From assembly GCA_002327845.1 (NCBI GenBank), contig DCUP01000006.1, forward strand, positions 1 to 64,000: a stretch of 64,000 nt of DNA. The letters run 5' to 3'. The position numbers and the translations under genes were made by a program. Positions 57,355-64,000 of the stretch are shown piece by piece (the first letter of the stretch is position 1; every line of letters starts with the position of its first letter). This stretch comes from Patescibacteria group bacterium UBA2211 (GTDB lineage: Bacteria; Patescibacteriota; Minisyncoccia; Minisyncoccales; Minisyncoccaceae). A model generated the notes under the pieces. The model made no database searches. It was given only the letters and a program-made list of their open reading frames with translations, and was not told the origin of the DNA.

Positions 57355-58167
57355 TTATTTTCTCTTCTTCTTAACTCTTCTTTGAATAATTAACTTCGCT
57401 GTCCATTTATTCTTCTTTCTTGTTTTAACTCCTAATGCTGGTTTTCCCCAAGGAGTCTTTGGGTGCTTCAAACCAATTCCTGTTCTACATTCTCCACCTC
57501 CATGAGGGTGATCACAGGGGTTCATAACAGAACCTCTAACGTGTGGTCTGATTCCTTTCTTTCTACTCTTTCCGGCTTTTGACCAATTGATAAATCTGTA
57601 TTCAGAATTAGAAACCTTTCCAATTGAGGCAAAACATTCTCCAGGAATCTTTCTAATTTCTGAAGAAGGCATTTTCAAATTAGCATATCCACCTTCATAG
57701 TTCTGCAACACAGCTCCTGTTCCAGCTGATCTTACTAATATTCCTCCTTTTCCTGGTTCTAGTTCGATATTATAGACTATAGTTCCTTCTGGGATATTTT
57801 TCAACTTCATTCTGTTTCCAGTATCAGCTTCTGCTTTATCCGCACAAATAACTTTATCTCCAGCTTTCAATCCTTCGGGAGCGATAATATATCTCTTTTC
57901 TTTATCTTCATATTGAACTAAAGCTAAAAATGCATTTCTATTAGGATCGTATTCTAAAGCAAGAACTTCTGCGGGAATATTTATTTTTTTCTGTCCAAAT
58001 TCAACCAACCTTAAAAGTTTTCTTGCTCCACCTCCTTTCTGCCAAGAAGTAATTCTACCATTACTTCCTCTTCCTCCCGTTCTTTTAACTCTTACTAGAA
58101 GATTCTTTTCTGGTTTCTTCTTAGATAAAGGAAGTAGGTTTTTCAATTTTAATGTTTTTCTCTGCAT
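57355..58167 (-). CDS. rplB: Ribosomal protein uL2
   Basis: 270 residues: [20 protein letters not shown] (about 32-51), the peptidyl-transferase-near segment [14 protein letters not shown] (about 217-230) with its essential His, and the basic C terminus. One of the most conserved ribosomal proteins. Confidence 0.98.
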   Translation of the reverse strand: MQRKTLKLKNLLPLSKKKPEKNLLVRVKRTGGRGSNGRITSWQKGGGARKLLRLVEFGQKKINIPAEVLALEYDPNRNAFLALVQYEDKEKRYIIAPEGLKAGDKVICADKAEADTGNRMKLKNIPEGTIVYNIELEPGKGGILVRSAGTGAVLQNYEGGYANLKMPSSEIRKIPGECFASIGKVSNSEYRFINWSKAGKSRKKGIRPHVRGSVMNPCDHPHGGGECRTGIGLKHPKTPWGKPALGVKTRKKNKWTAKLIIQRRVKKKRK

Positions 58168-58168
58168 A

Positions 58169-58534
58169 TTATTGTCCTACAATTTCAATTTTTTGACCTT
58201 CTTTAATTTTTACAATGGCTTTCTTGTATCCACTTCTATATCCAATCTTTCTTCCTTTAGATATTTTCTTTCTAGGAATATTGATGGTTCTTATTTGAAT
58301 TACATTAACCTTGTATCTCTCTTCAATCGCATTCTTAATTTCAACTTTGTTTGCATCGGTAGTTACATGAAAAACGTAAAAGTTTCCAGTACTAGACATA
58401 TTAACTGCTTTCTCAGTAATACAAGGGGACTGCAATACACTTTTTGTTGTTGTCAAAGTTTCCTTGTCGTTTTTCTTAACAGTTTCTTTCTTCTCTTTCA
58501 CTCCTTTTTCTTTTTTAAAAATATTCAATGCCAT
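58169..58534 (-). CDS. rplW: Ribosomal protein uL23
   Basis: 121 residues. The core (about 34-121) has SPCITEKAVNMSSTGNFYVFHV and NKVEIKNAIEERYKVNV. The first 33 residues are a Lys/Glu/Thr-rich extension not usual in the family. L23 docks SRP and trigger factor at the exit tunnel. Confidence 0.95.
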   Translation of the reverse strand: MALNIFKKEKGVKEKKETVKKNDKETLTTTKSVLQSPCITEKAVNMSSTGNFYVFHVTTDANKVEIKNAIEERYKVNVIQIRTINIPRKKISKGRKIGYRSGYKKAIVKIKEGQKIEIVGQ

Positions 58535-58535
58535 A

Positions 58536-59171
58536 CTAGTCTAAAAATGTTTTCTTAATCTCACTAATTCCTTCCTTATCAGTTAATAAATATTTTGACG
58601 AAACAACATCTAAACAGTTTAAGTCTTTTGCTTGGATAGTCGAAATCTTAGGCAAATTTCTCATTGCCAAGATAACATTCTTATCTAATTTAGGCAAAAC
58701 TACTAAACAGCTTTCTCTAATTCCAATATTCTTTAATAAGCTTCTTGCTTCTTTAGTCTTGGCTTCTTTTAAAGATAATGTTTCAGTAATAACTAATAAT
58801 CCTTCTCTGGCCTTATCTGATAAAGCGGCAAATAAAGCTTTTCTTTTAATATTTTTAGGTAAAATTCTTTTGAAATTTCTGTCTTTTGTTGGTCCATGAG
58901 AAACACCTCCACCAACCCAGATAGAAGATGTATTTGAACCACTCCTTGCACGGCCTGTTCCCTTCTGTTTCCAAGGTTTGATTCCACCTCCAGATACTTC
59001 AGCTCTTCCTTTAGCGTGAGCAACAACTGTTCTTCTGTTTCCCATTTGAGAAACAATAACTTGATGAACTAAATCAGAGTTCATTGGAACTTCAAATATT
59101 TCTTTTGGTAAATCTGTCTTAACAGTTTTAATTTCTACCACTTCTTCAATTTTTGTTGCTTTCTTTGCCAT
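58536..59171 (-). CDS. rplD: Ribosomal protein uL4
   Basis: 211 residues: RRTVVAHAKGRAEVSGGGIKPWKQKGTGRARSGS (about 46-80) forms the tunnel loop. In many bacteria L4 also represses the S10 operon by acting on its leader; a possible target is the terminator at 59773-59806. Confidence 0.97.
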   Translation of the reverse strand: MAKKATKIEEVVEIKTVKTDLPKEIFEVPMNSDLVHQVIVSQMGNRRTVVAHAKGRAEVSGGGIKPWKQKGTGRARSGSNTSSIWVGGGVSHGPTKDRNFKRILPKNIKRKALFAALSDKAREGLLVITETLSLKEAKTKEARSLLKNIGIRESCLVVLPKLDKNVILAMRNLPKISTIQAKDLNCLDVVSSKYLLTDKEGISEIKKTFLD

Positions 59172-59176
59172 ATAAT

Positions 59177-59764
59177 TTATCCTCTAATTTCCAAAAGTGT
59201 TCCTCTTCTTCCTGGAACCGCACCTTTCAAAGCTATAATATTATTCTTCATATCAACCTTTACAACTTCTAAATTCTTAACAGAAATTCTGTCGCTTCCA
59301 GTTCTTCCAGGCATTTTTCTACCTTTAATAACTCTTGCTGGAATAGAACAACCAGTAGAACCTAATGTTCTGTGTTCGTGCTTATTACCATGAGTTGCAG
59401 AAAGTTTTCCGGAAAATCCCCATCTCTTTACTCCTCCTTGGAATCCTTTTCCTTTAGATACTCCGGAAACCTTTATAATATCTCCTGGTGTAAAAACATT
59501 TGCCAAAATCTTATCTCCCGCCTTATATGCATTAACATCTCCCTCGAATTCTTTCAAATATCTAAATGGAGTTCCTGTCTTTTTGATCTTTCTTTCAGGC
59601 AAAGATTCGAATCCAATCTTGATTGCTTCATATCCGTCTTTTGCTTTGGTTTTAACTTGAACAACACCACATTCTCCAGTCTGAATAAGAGTAACGGGAA
59701 CTACTGTTCCGTCCTCTTTGAAGACCTGACTCATTTCAATTTTTTTACCTAATATGAATTTCAT
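59177..59764 (-). CDS. rplC: Ribosomal protein uL3
   Basis: 195 residues: MKFILGKKIEMSQVF start, SKGKGFQGGVKRWGF (about 100-114) and HGNKHEHRTLGSTGC with the modified-Gln region here altered, GRKMPGRTGSDR. Large-subunit assembly initiator. Preceded by an intrinsic terminator-like element. Confidence 0.97.
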   Translation of the reverse strand: MKFILGKKIEMSQVFKEDGTVVPVTLIQTGECGVVQVKTKAKDGYEAIKIGFESLPERKIKKTGTPFRYLKEFEGDVNAYKAGDKILANVFTPGDIIKVSGVSKGKGFQGGVKRWGFSGKLSATHGNKHEHRTLGSTGCSIPARVIKGRKMPGRTGSDRISVKNLEVVKVDMKNNIIALKGAVPGRRGTLLEIRG

Positions 59765-59772
59765 AACTTTAC

Positions 59773-59806
59773 AAAAAAAAGACTGGATAACCAGTCCTAA
59801 AGACTA
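59773..59806 (-). terminator. Attenuator-like terminator upstream of rplC
   Basis: On the minus strand GACTGG TTAT CCAGTC (59796-59781) is followed by eight T, between rpsJ and rplC. AGTC just upstream can pair with the 5' stem strand, offering an alternative fold. Likely controls read-through into the ribosomal block. Confidence 0.75.
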
Positions 59807-59861
59807 GTATTACCAAATATTCAATTACTTTTTAATTATATAAATCAATTTTTTAATTAAT

Positions 59862-60206
59862 TTACATTATACTCTTAATCTCGGTATCCACTCCAGCGGG
59901 TAGAGTCAATGACTTTAACGACTCTACCACTTTCTGGTTCGGACTCAAAATATCAATAACCCTCTTGTGAATTCTCATTTCGAATTGCTCTCTAGCCGAC
60001 TTATGAACGAAAGTTGACCTGTTTACAGTAAACTTGTTTATTTCAATCGGCAAAGGAATCGGTCCGGCAATTTTAACTCCGCACCTTAGCGCCATCTCAA
60101 TAATCTGCTGGGCGCTTTTATCAATGACCTTGTGGTCATAGGCACGAAGCTTGATTCTCAATTTCGCTGTTACTTCCTTTTCAGTTTTTTTAAGGGCTGC
60201 TGACAT
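59862..60206 (-). CDS. rpsJ: Ribosomal protein uS10
   Basis: 114 residues: LRIKLRAYDHKVIDKSAQQI, GPIPLPIEINKFTVNRSTFVHK and the closing LPAGVDTEIK. Also a NusB partner in antitermination. Eleven bases after tuf and about 100 nt before rplC, from which it is separated by a terminator-like hairpin. Confidence 0.97.
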   Translation of the reverse strand: MSAALKKTEKEVTAKLRIKLRAYDHKVIDKSAQQIIEMALRCGVKIAGPIPLPIEINKFTVNRSTFVHKSAREQFEMRIHKRVIDILSPNQKVVESLKSLTLPAGVDTEIKSIM

Positions 60207-60216
60207 CTTATTTATT

Positions 60217-61413
60217 CTACTTTATAATCTTAGTTATAGTACCTGCTCCAACAGTCTTTCCTCCTTCTCTAATAGCAAATCCTTGTTTTTCTTCCAAAGC
60301 TACAGGAACGATTAATTTAACAGTTACTTCAACTGTATCTCCAGGCATAACCATTTCTGTTCCAGCGGCTAAGATTACGTCTCCAGTAATATCTGCTGTA
60401 CGAATAAAGAATTGAGGTTTGTATCCTGAGAAGAATGGAGTGTGTCTTCCGCCTTCTTCTTTTGTTAAGATATAAATCTGAGCGGTAAATTCTGTGTGAG
60501 GAGTAATAGTTCCTGGCTTAGCCAAAACCTGTCCTCTTTCAATATCTTCTTTTTTCAATCCTCTTAACAAAATACCAACGTTATCTCCAGCTTGTCCAGT
60601 TGATAATGATTTGTTGAACATCTCAACAGAAACTGCTGTTGTCTTTTGAGTTGGTCTAATACCAATAACTTCAATTTCTTCATTAGAGTTAACAATACCT
60701 CTTTCAATTCTACCAGTTGCAACTGTTCCTCTTCCTTCAATTGAGAAAACATCTTCAATAGCCATCAAGAAAGGCTTAGCTACGTCTCTAACTGGTTCAG
60801 GGATGTATGCGTCTAATTTATCCATCAATTCTAAAACTTTTTGAACCCAAGGATCATCAACAGATGTGCCTTCTAAAGCTTTTAAAGCTGAACCACGGAT
60901 TACTGGAACCTCATCTCCAGGAAAACTATATTTCTTTAATAATTGTCTTACTTCGTCCTCAACTAAATCAATCATTTCAGCATCTTCAACCATGTCGCAT
61001 TTGTTCAAAAATACAACCAATGAAGGTAAACCTACTTGGTGAGCTAAAAGAATATGCTCTCTTGTTTGAGGCATAGGACCATCAGTAGCAGCAACTACTA
61101 ATACGGCTCCATCCATCTGAGCGGCACCTGTAATCATATTTTTAATGTAGTCAGCGTGTCCTGGACAGTCAATATGGGCATAGTGCCTTTTGTCTGTTTC
61201 ATACTCTAAGTGAGCGATGTTAATAGTAACACCTCTTGCTTTTTCTTCGGGAGCTGAGTCAATCTGATCAACTGACTTTTCTGCCGTCTTTCCATTCTTC
61301 ATTGCTAAGCAATGTAATATTGCCGCACTTAAAGTGGTTTTACCGTGGTCAACGTGACCAATGGTTCCCACGTTCAAGTGTGGTTTTGTTCTTGTAAAAA
61401 CTTCTGTTGCCAT
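60217..61413 (-). CDS. tuf: Elongation factor Tu
   Basis: 398 residues: G1 GHVDHGKT (19-26), effector region with RGVTIN, DCPGH, NKCD (near 138) and the C-terminal beta barrels ending [11 protein letters not shown]. Brings aminoacyl-tRNA to the ribosome. Own promoter at 61513-61540 and a leader of about 100 nt without a clear hairpin. Confidence 0.98.
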   Translation of the reverse strand: MATEVFTRTKPHLNVGTIGHVDHGKTTLSAAILHCLAMKNGKTAEKSVDQIDSAPEEKARGVTINIAHLEYETDKRHYAHIDCPGHADYIKNMITGAAQMDGAVLVVAATDGPMPQTREHILLAHQVGLPSLVVFLNKCDMVEDAEMIDLVEDEVRQLLKKYSFPGDEVPVIRGSALKALEGTSVDDPWVQKVLELMDKLDAYIPEPVRDVAKPFLMAIEDVFSIEGRGTVATGRIERGIVNSNEEIEVIGIRPTQKTTAVSVEMFNKSLSTGQAGDNVGILLRGLKKEDIERGQVLAKPGTITPHTEFTAQIYILTKEEGGRHTPFFSGYKPQFFIRTADITGDVILAAGTEMVMPGDTVEVTVKLIVPVALEEKQGFAIREGGKTVGAGTITKIIK

Positions 61414-61512
61414 ATTATTTTATTATTTATTTTTATTATTTATATCCCCTCTTTTTTATTATTCCGACGTACAATAGAAAAGAACGGATTAATGTTTGTA
61501 ATTAACAAATCT

Positions 61513-61540
61513 ATTTTAACCAAATTTTGAAAAAAGTCAA
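61513..61540 (-). promoter_or_regulatory. Promoter of tuf
   Basis: On the minus strand TTGACT (61540-61535), 16 bp, TAAAAT (61518-61513), right after the small gene at 61548. Confidence 0.6.
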
Positions 61541-61547
61541 TAACCTA

Positions 61548-61757
61548 CTAGAAAGGAAGGTCGTCAATCTTCAATGTTTCTGTTTCGAGTTCTCTTGGAA
61601 CTTTAGAAATTTGTTCATTTTTAGATTCGGCCTTTGTCTCTTTCTTATTTCTATAATCTTCTAATTTCATAATTATCAAGGTTGGCCCATTTTCTTGCGC
61701 AAGAACTATCTTGCCGCCTTCTTCTTCTATTATCTTTTGAATCTCTTTTAGTTCCAT
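61548..61757 (-). CDS. Small protein with SSB-like C-terminal tail, between fusA and tuf
   Basis: 69 residues, starting one base after the fusA stop, so probably translated with it. An alpha/beta N-terminal part (about 1-36, EIQKIIEEEGGKIVLAQENGPTLI-like) is followed by a charged linker and the C terminus Asp-Asp-Leu-Pro-Phe. Such an acidic tail ending in Pro-Phe is the protein-docking signal of single-strand binding proteins. No family recognised; role unknown. Confidence 0.7.
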   Translation of the reverse strand: MELKEIQKIIEEEGGKIVLAQENGPTLIIMKLEDYRNKKETKAESKNEQISKVPRELETETLKIDDLPF

Positions 61758-61758
61758 A

Positions 61759-63870
61759 TTATTTCCTTTTACCTTCTACTATTTCTTGAGAAATATTTCC
61801 CGGAACCTTTTCGTAATGATCGAACTCCATTGATGATGTTCCTCTTCCTTGAGTTAATGATCTTAATGAAGTTGTATAGCTAAACATTTCTGATAAAGGA
61901 ACTTTAGCGTAGATAACCTTGACTCCCGGTCTATCTTCTGTTTCTTCAATCTGTCCTCTTCTCGCTGATACATCTCCGATAACATCTCCTAAGAAATCTG
62001 GTGGAACAACTACCTCTAATTTCATAATTGGTTCTAGTAAATGAGCACCTGCTTTTTTAGCTCCATCTTGCAAAGCCATTGAACCGGCAATCTTAAAGGC
62101 CATTTCTGAAGAATCGACTTCGTGGAACGAACCATCCCACAAAATAACTTTCATATCGACTAAAGGATATCCAGCAACAACACCTTTTGCCATTGCTTCT
62201 TTAATTCCTTTTTCAATCGCAGGGATATATTCTCTTGGAATAGAACCTCCTTTAATTTCATTAACGAATTCAAATCCTTTCCCTCTTTCTAGTGCTTCAA
62301 GCTTAATCTTTACATGACCATACTGACCTCTACCTCCAGTCTGCTTAACGTATTTACATTCAGCATCAGCATTTCTTTCTATTGTTTCTCGGTAGGATAC
62401 TTGTGGTCTACCAACATTGGTTTCAACACCGAATTCTCTCTTTAATCTATCAACAATAATTTCTAGATGTAATTCTCCCATACCTGATAAAACCATTTCA
62501 CCAGATTCCTGATTAGTTTCCATTCTAAAAGTTGGATCTTCTTCTTGTAATTTCTTTAAAGAAGCACCCATTTTTTCTTGATCTGCTTTGGCTTTAGGCT
62601 CTACTTGAATTGAAATAACTGGTTCAGGGAAAACAATCTTTTCTAGAACAATTGGTCCAGCTTCATCACAAAGAGTGTGTCCAGTAGTTGTATTTTTCAA
62701 TCCAACAAAAGCAACAATATCTCCAGCATATACTTCTTCTACTTCTTCTCTTTCGTTAGAATGCATACGAAGAATTCTACCAATTCTTTCTCTTTCCCCA
62801 GAAACAGTGTTTAATAAATATCCTCCCTTATTAAAATGTCCTGAGTAAGCACGAGCGTAAGTCAATGTTCCGACGAAAGGATCTGTTGCAATTTTAAATG
62901 CTAAAGCTGAAAAAGGCTCATCATCCTTAGGGTGTCTTTCTAGTTTAATTTCTTCATCATTCGGGTCAACTCCTTTAATAGCAGGAACATCCACTGGGCT
63001 TGGCAAGTAATATACTACTGCATCCAAAACCAATTGAACTCCTTTGTTTCTTAAAGATGTTCCAATTAAAACGGGAATTAATTTATAACTAATAGTTGCT
63101 TTTCTTAAAGCAGCTCTCAAATCTTCTACCGAAATTTCTTCTCCATTTAAATATCTTTCCATTAATGCTTCATCTTCAGCAACAATCTTCTCAACCATTT
63201 TGTGTCTCCATTTTTTAGCTTCTTCTAAAGAAGATTCGGGAATATCAAATTTAATAACATCCTTTCCCATTTCTCCTTCAAATTTAACAGCTTTCATTTC
63301 CATCAAATCAATAATAGCTGAAAAATCTTCTTCCTGTCCGATTGGGTATTGAACTGCAACAGCATTAATAGTTAATTTGTCCCAGATAGATTGCAAACTC
63401 TTTTCAAAACTTGCACCCATTCTGTCTAATTTATTAATAAAACAAACACGAGGAACATGATATCTGTCTGCCTGTCTCCAAACAGTTTCTGATTGAGCTT
63501 CTACTCCAGCAACACCGTCAAAAACAACTACCGCTCCGTCCAAAACTCTTAAACTTCTTTGTACTTCAGCAGTGAAGTCAATGTGTCCAGGAGTATCGAT
63601 AAGGTTGATTCGGTGTTCGTTTGTTTTGTCTTTCTTTAAATAATCACCAGGAGACCAGAAACAAGTAGTAGCTGCAGAAGTAATAGTAATACCTCTTTCT
63701 CTTTCTTGTTCCATCCAGTCCATAATAGCCGCACCTTCATGAACTTCACCAATCTTGTGTGATATTCCGGTATAAAACAAAACTCTCTCACTGGTTGTAG
63801 TTTTACCTGCATCAATGTGAGCAATAATTCCGATATTTCTATATTTTTCGATTGGATATTGGCGGCTCAT
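61759..63870 (-). CDS. fusA: Elongation factor G
   Basis: 703 residues, five domains. G1 AHIDAGKTT (near 17-25), RGITITSAA effector, [16 protein letters not shown] and the domain IV loop near GYPLVDMKV are present. Drives translocation. Order rpsG-fusA-tuf is the str operon. Confidence 0.98.
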   Translation of the reverse strand: MSRQYPIEKYRNIGIIAHIDAGKTTTSERVLFYTGISHKIGEVHEGAAIMDWMEQERERGITITSAATTCFWSPGDYLKKDKTNEHRINLIDTPGHIDFTAEVQRSLRVLDGAVVVFDGVAGVEAQSETVWRQADRYHVPRVCFINKLDRMGASFEKSLQSIWDKLTINAVAVQYPIGQEEDFSAIIDLMEMKAVKFEGEMGKDVIKFDIPESSLEEAKKWRHKMVEKIVAEDEALMERYLNGEEISVEDLRAALRKATISYKLIPVLIGTSLRNKGVQLVLDAVVYYLPSPVDVPAIKGVDPNDEEIKLERHPKDDEPFSALAFKIATDPFVGTLTYARAYSGHFNKGGYLLNTVSGERERIGRILRMHSNEREEVEEVYAGDIVAFVGLKNTTTGHTLCDEAGPIVLEKIVFPEPVISIQVEPKAKADQEKMGASLKKLQEEDPTFRMETNQESGEMVLSGMGELHLEIIVDRLKREFGVETNVGRPQVSYRETIERNADAECKYVKQTGGRGQYGHVKIKLEALERGKGFEFVNEIKGGSIPREYIPAIEKGIKEAMAKGVVAGYPLVDMKVILWDGSFHEVDSSEMAFKIAGSMALQDGAKKAGAHLLEPIMKLEVVVPPDFLGDVIGDVSARRGQIEETEDRPGVKVIYAKVPLSEMFSYTTSLRSLTQGRGTSSMEFDHYEKVPGNISQEIVEGKRK

Positions 63871-63892
63871 AATATTTTTTTTATTTTAGAAC

Positions 63893-63922
63893 ACAAAACC
63901 TATTTGGCTTGAAAATAGGTTT
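63893..63922 (-). other. Hairpin between rpsG and fusA
   Basis: On the minus strand AACCTATTT pairs with AAATAGGTT, followed by a weak T-rich tail (TTTTGTGTT). Possible partial terminator or processing site in the str operon. Confidence 0.55.
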
Positions 63923-63932
63923 GTATATTAAA

Positions 63933-64000
63933 TTACCATGCAAAGTGAGCAAATGCTCTATTGGCTTCTGCCATTTTGTGAGCGTTCTCTTTCTTTCTAA
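63933..64000 (-). CDS. rpsG: Ribosomal protein uS7, C-terminal end (partial)
   Basis: The last 21 codons of a minus-strand gene that continues past the window edge. They read Lys-Lys-Glu-Asn-Ala-His-Lys-Met then AEANRAFAHFAW and stop, the standard S7 ending. Its place before fusA is the str operon order. Confidence 0.92.
   Translation of the reverse strand, partial: RKKENAHKMAEANRAFAHFAW

Noticed and set aside
1..64000. Reassigned TGA codon (genetic code 25 as in Gracilibacteria)
   Set aside because: TGA ends genes with conserved C termini and ATGA overlaps, and Trp is encoded by TGG.
1..64000. CRISPR arrays, insertion sequences or prophage
   Set aside because: No regularly spaced repeats, transposase or phage genes were seen; the only recombinase looks like a housekeeping Xer.

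Overview
The window is about one third G+C and gene-dense, with short intergenic gaps, many 4-nt ATGA overlaps, standard use of TGA as stop, and small or hypothetical membrane proteins between housekeeping genes. Zinc-type S14, no rpmD (L30) in the spc-like run, a bL9 gene, a minimal dcw start (mraZ-rsmH-ftsL-like-PBP) and glycine-rich or SipW-dependent surface proteins together suggest a Candidate Phyla Radiation (Patescibacteria) bacterium, probably Parcubacteria-like. This is inference from gene content, not from a tree.

Layout. 0-4.3 kb: surface proteins (end of a glycine-rich protein, an anchored LRR protein, then an operon of two SipW-type secreted proteins around a SipW-like signal peptidase), led by a promoter and a hairpin-rich RNA. 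4.3-7.3 kb: small genes, a cold-shock protein, a DJ-1/PfpI protein and a minus-strand structured transcript. 7.3-8.4 kb: rplJ-rplL behind an L10-type leader with a terminator. 8.4-8.9 kb: a minus-strand structured RNA of about 480 nt. 9-13.1 kb: anchored thioredoxin-like protein, acidic protein, membrane protein and anchored Clp ATPase. 13.2-16.7 kb: mraZ cluster. 16.7-22.3 kb: tRNA-Glu, exchanger, rplU, dnaB, glycosyltransferase and an MliC-like lysozyme inhibitor.

22.4-26 kb is the most unusual part. cysS and cysK are read leftward behind a leader that encodes a 16-residue peptide with four consecutive Cys codons, its stop overlapping an antiterminator that competes with a terminator: a classical cysteine attenuator. 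Beside it, on the plus strand, about 1.05 kb without credible genes carries five tandem units, each with its own TTGACA promoter and hairpins, and four with clear intrinsic terminators: an apparent small-RNA array. One of them holds a Shine-Dalgarno-led ATG-Cys-Cys-Cys-stop mini-ORF.

26-44.9 kb: dnaX, tRNA-Gln, tRNA modification genes, gpmA, hrcA-grpE-dnaK-dnaJ with a CIRCE operator over the dnaK promoter, tRNA-Lys, mnmA, an ECF sigma/anti-sigma/SIMPL operon, tRNA-Gly, a methylthiotransferase, S41 protease, rplI, pyrG, rpmA, uppS and several isolated small genes. 45-46.3 kb: a Xer-type recombinase with structured flanks. 46.3-64 kb: a long minus-strand block (rpsG-fusA-small protein-tuf-rpsJ-S10/spc ribosomal genes-secY-adk-map), followed by a separately promoted small gene, galT and tpiA.

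Themes: strong TTGACA/TATAAT promoters, often placed so that the predicted transcript starts at the ATG (leaderless), promoters packed directly behind or inside terminators, and control by RNA structure (L10 leader, S10-region attenuator, dnaK-dnaJ hairpin, cysteine attenuator).
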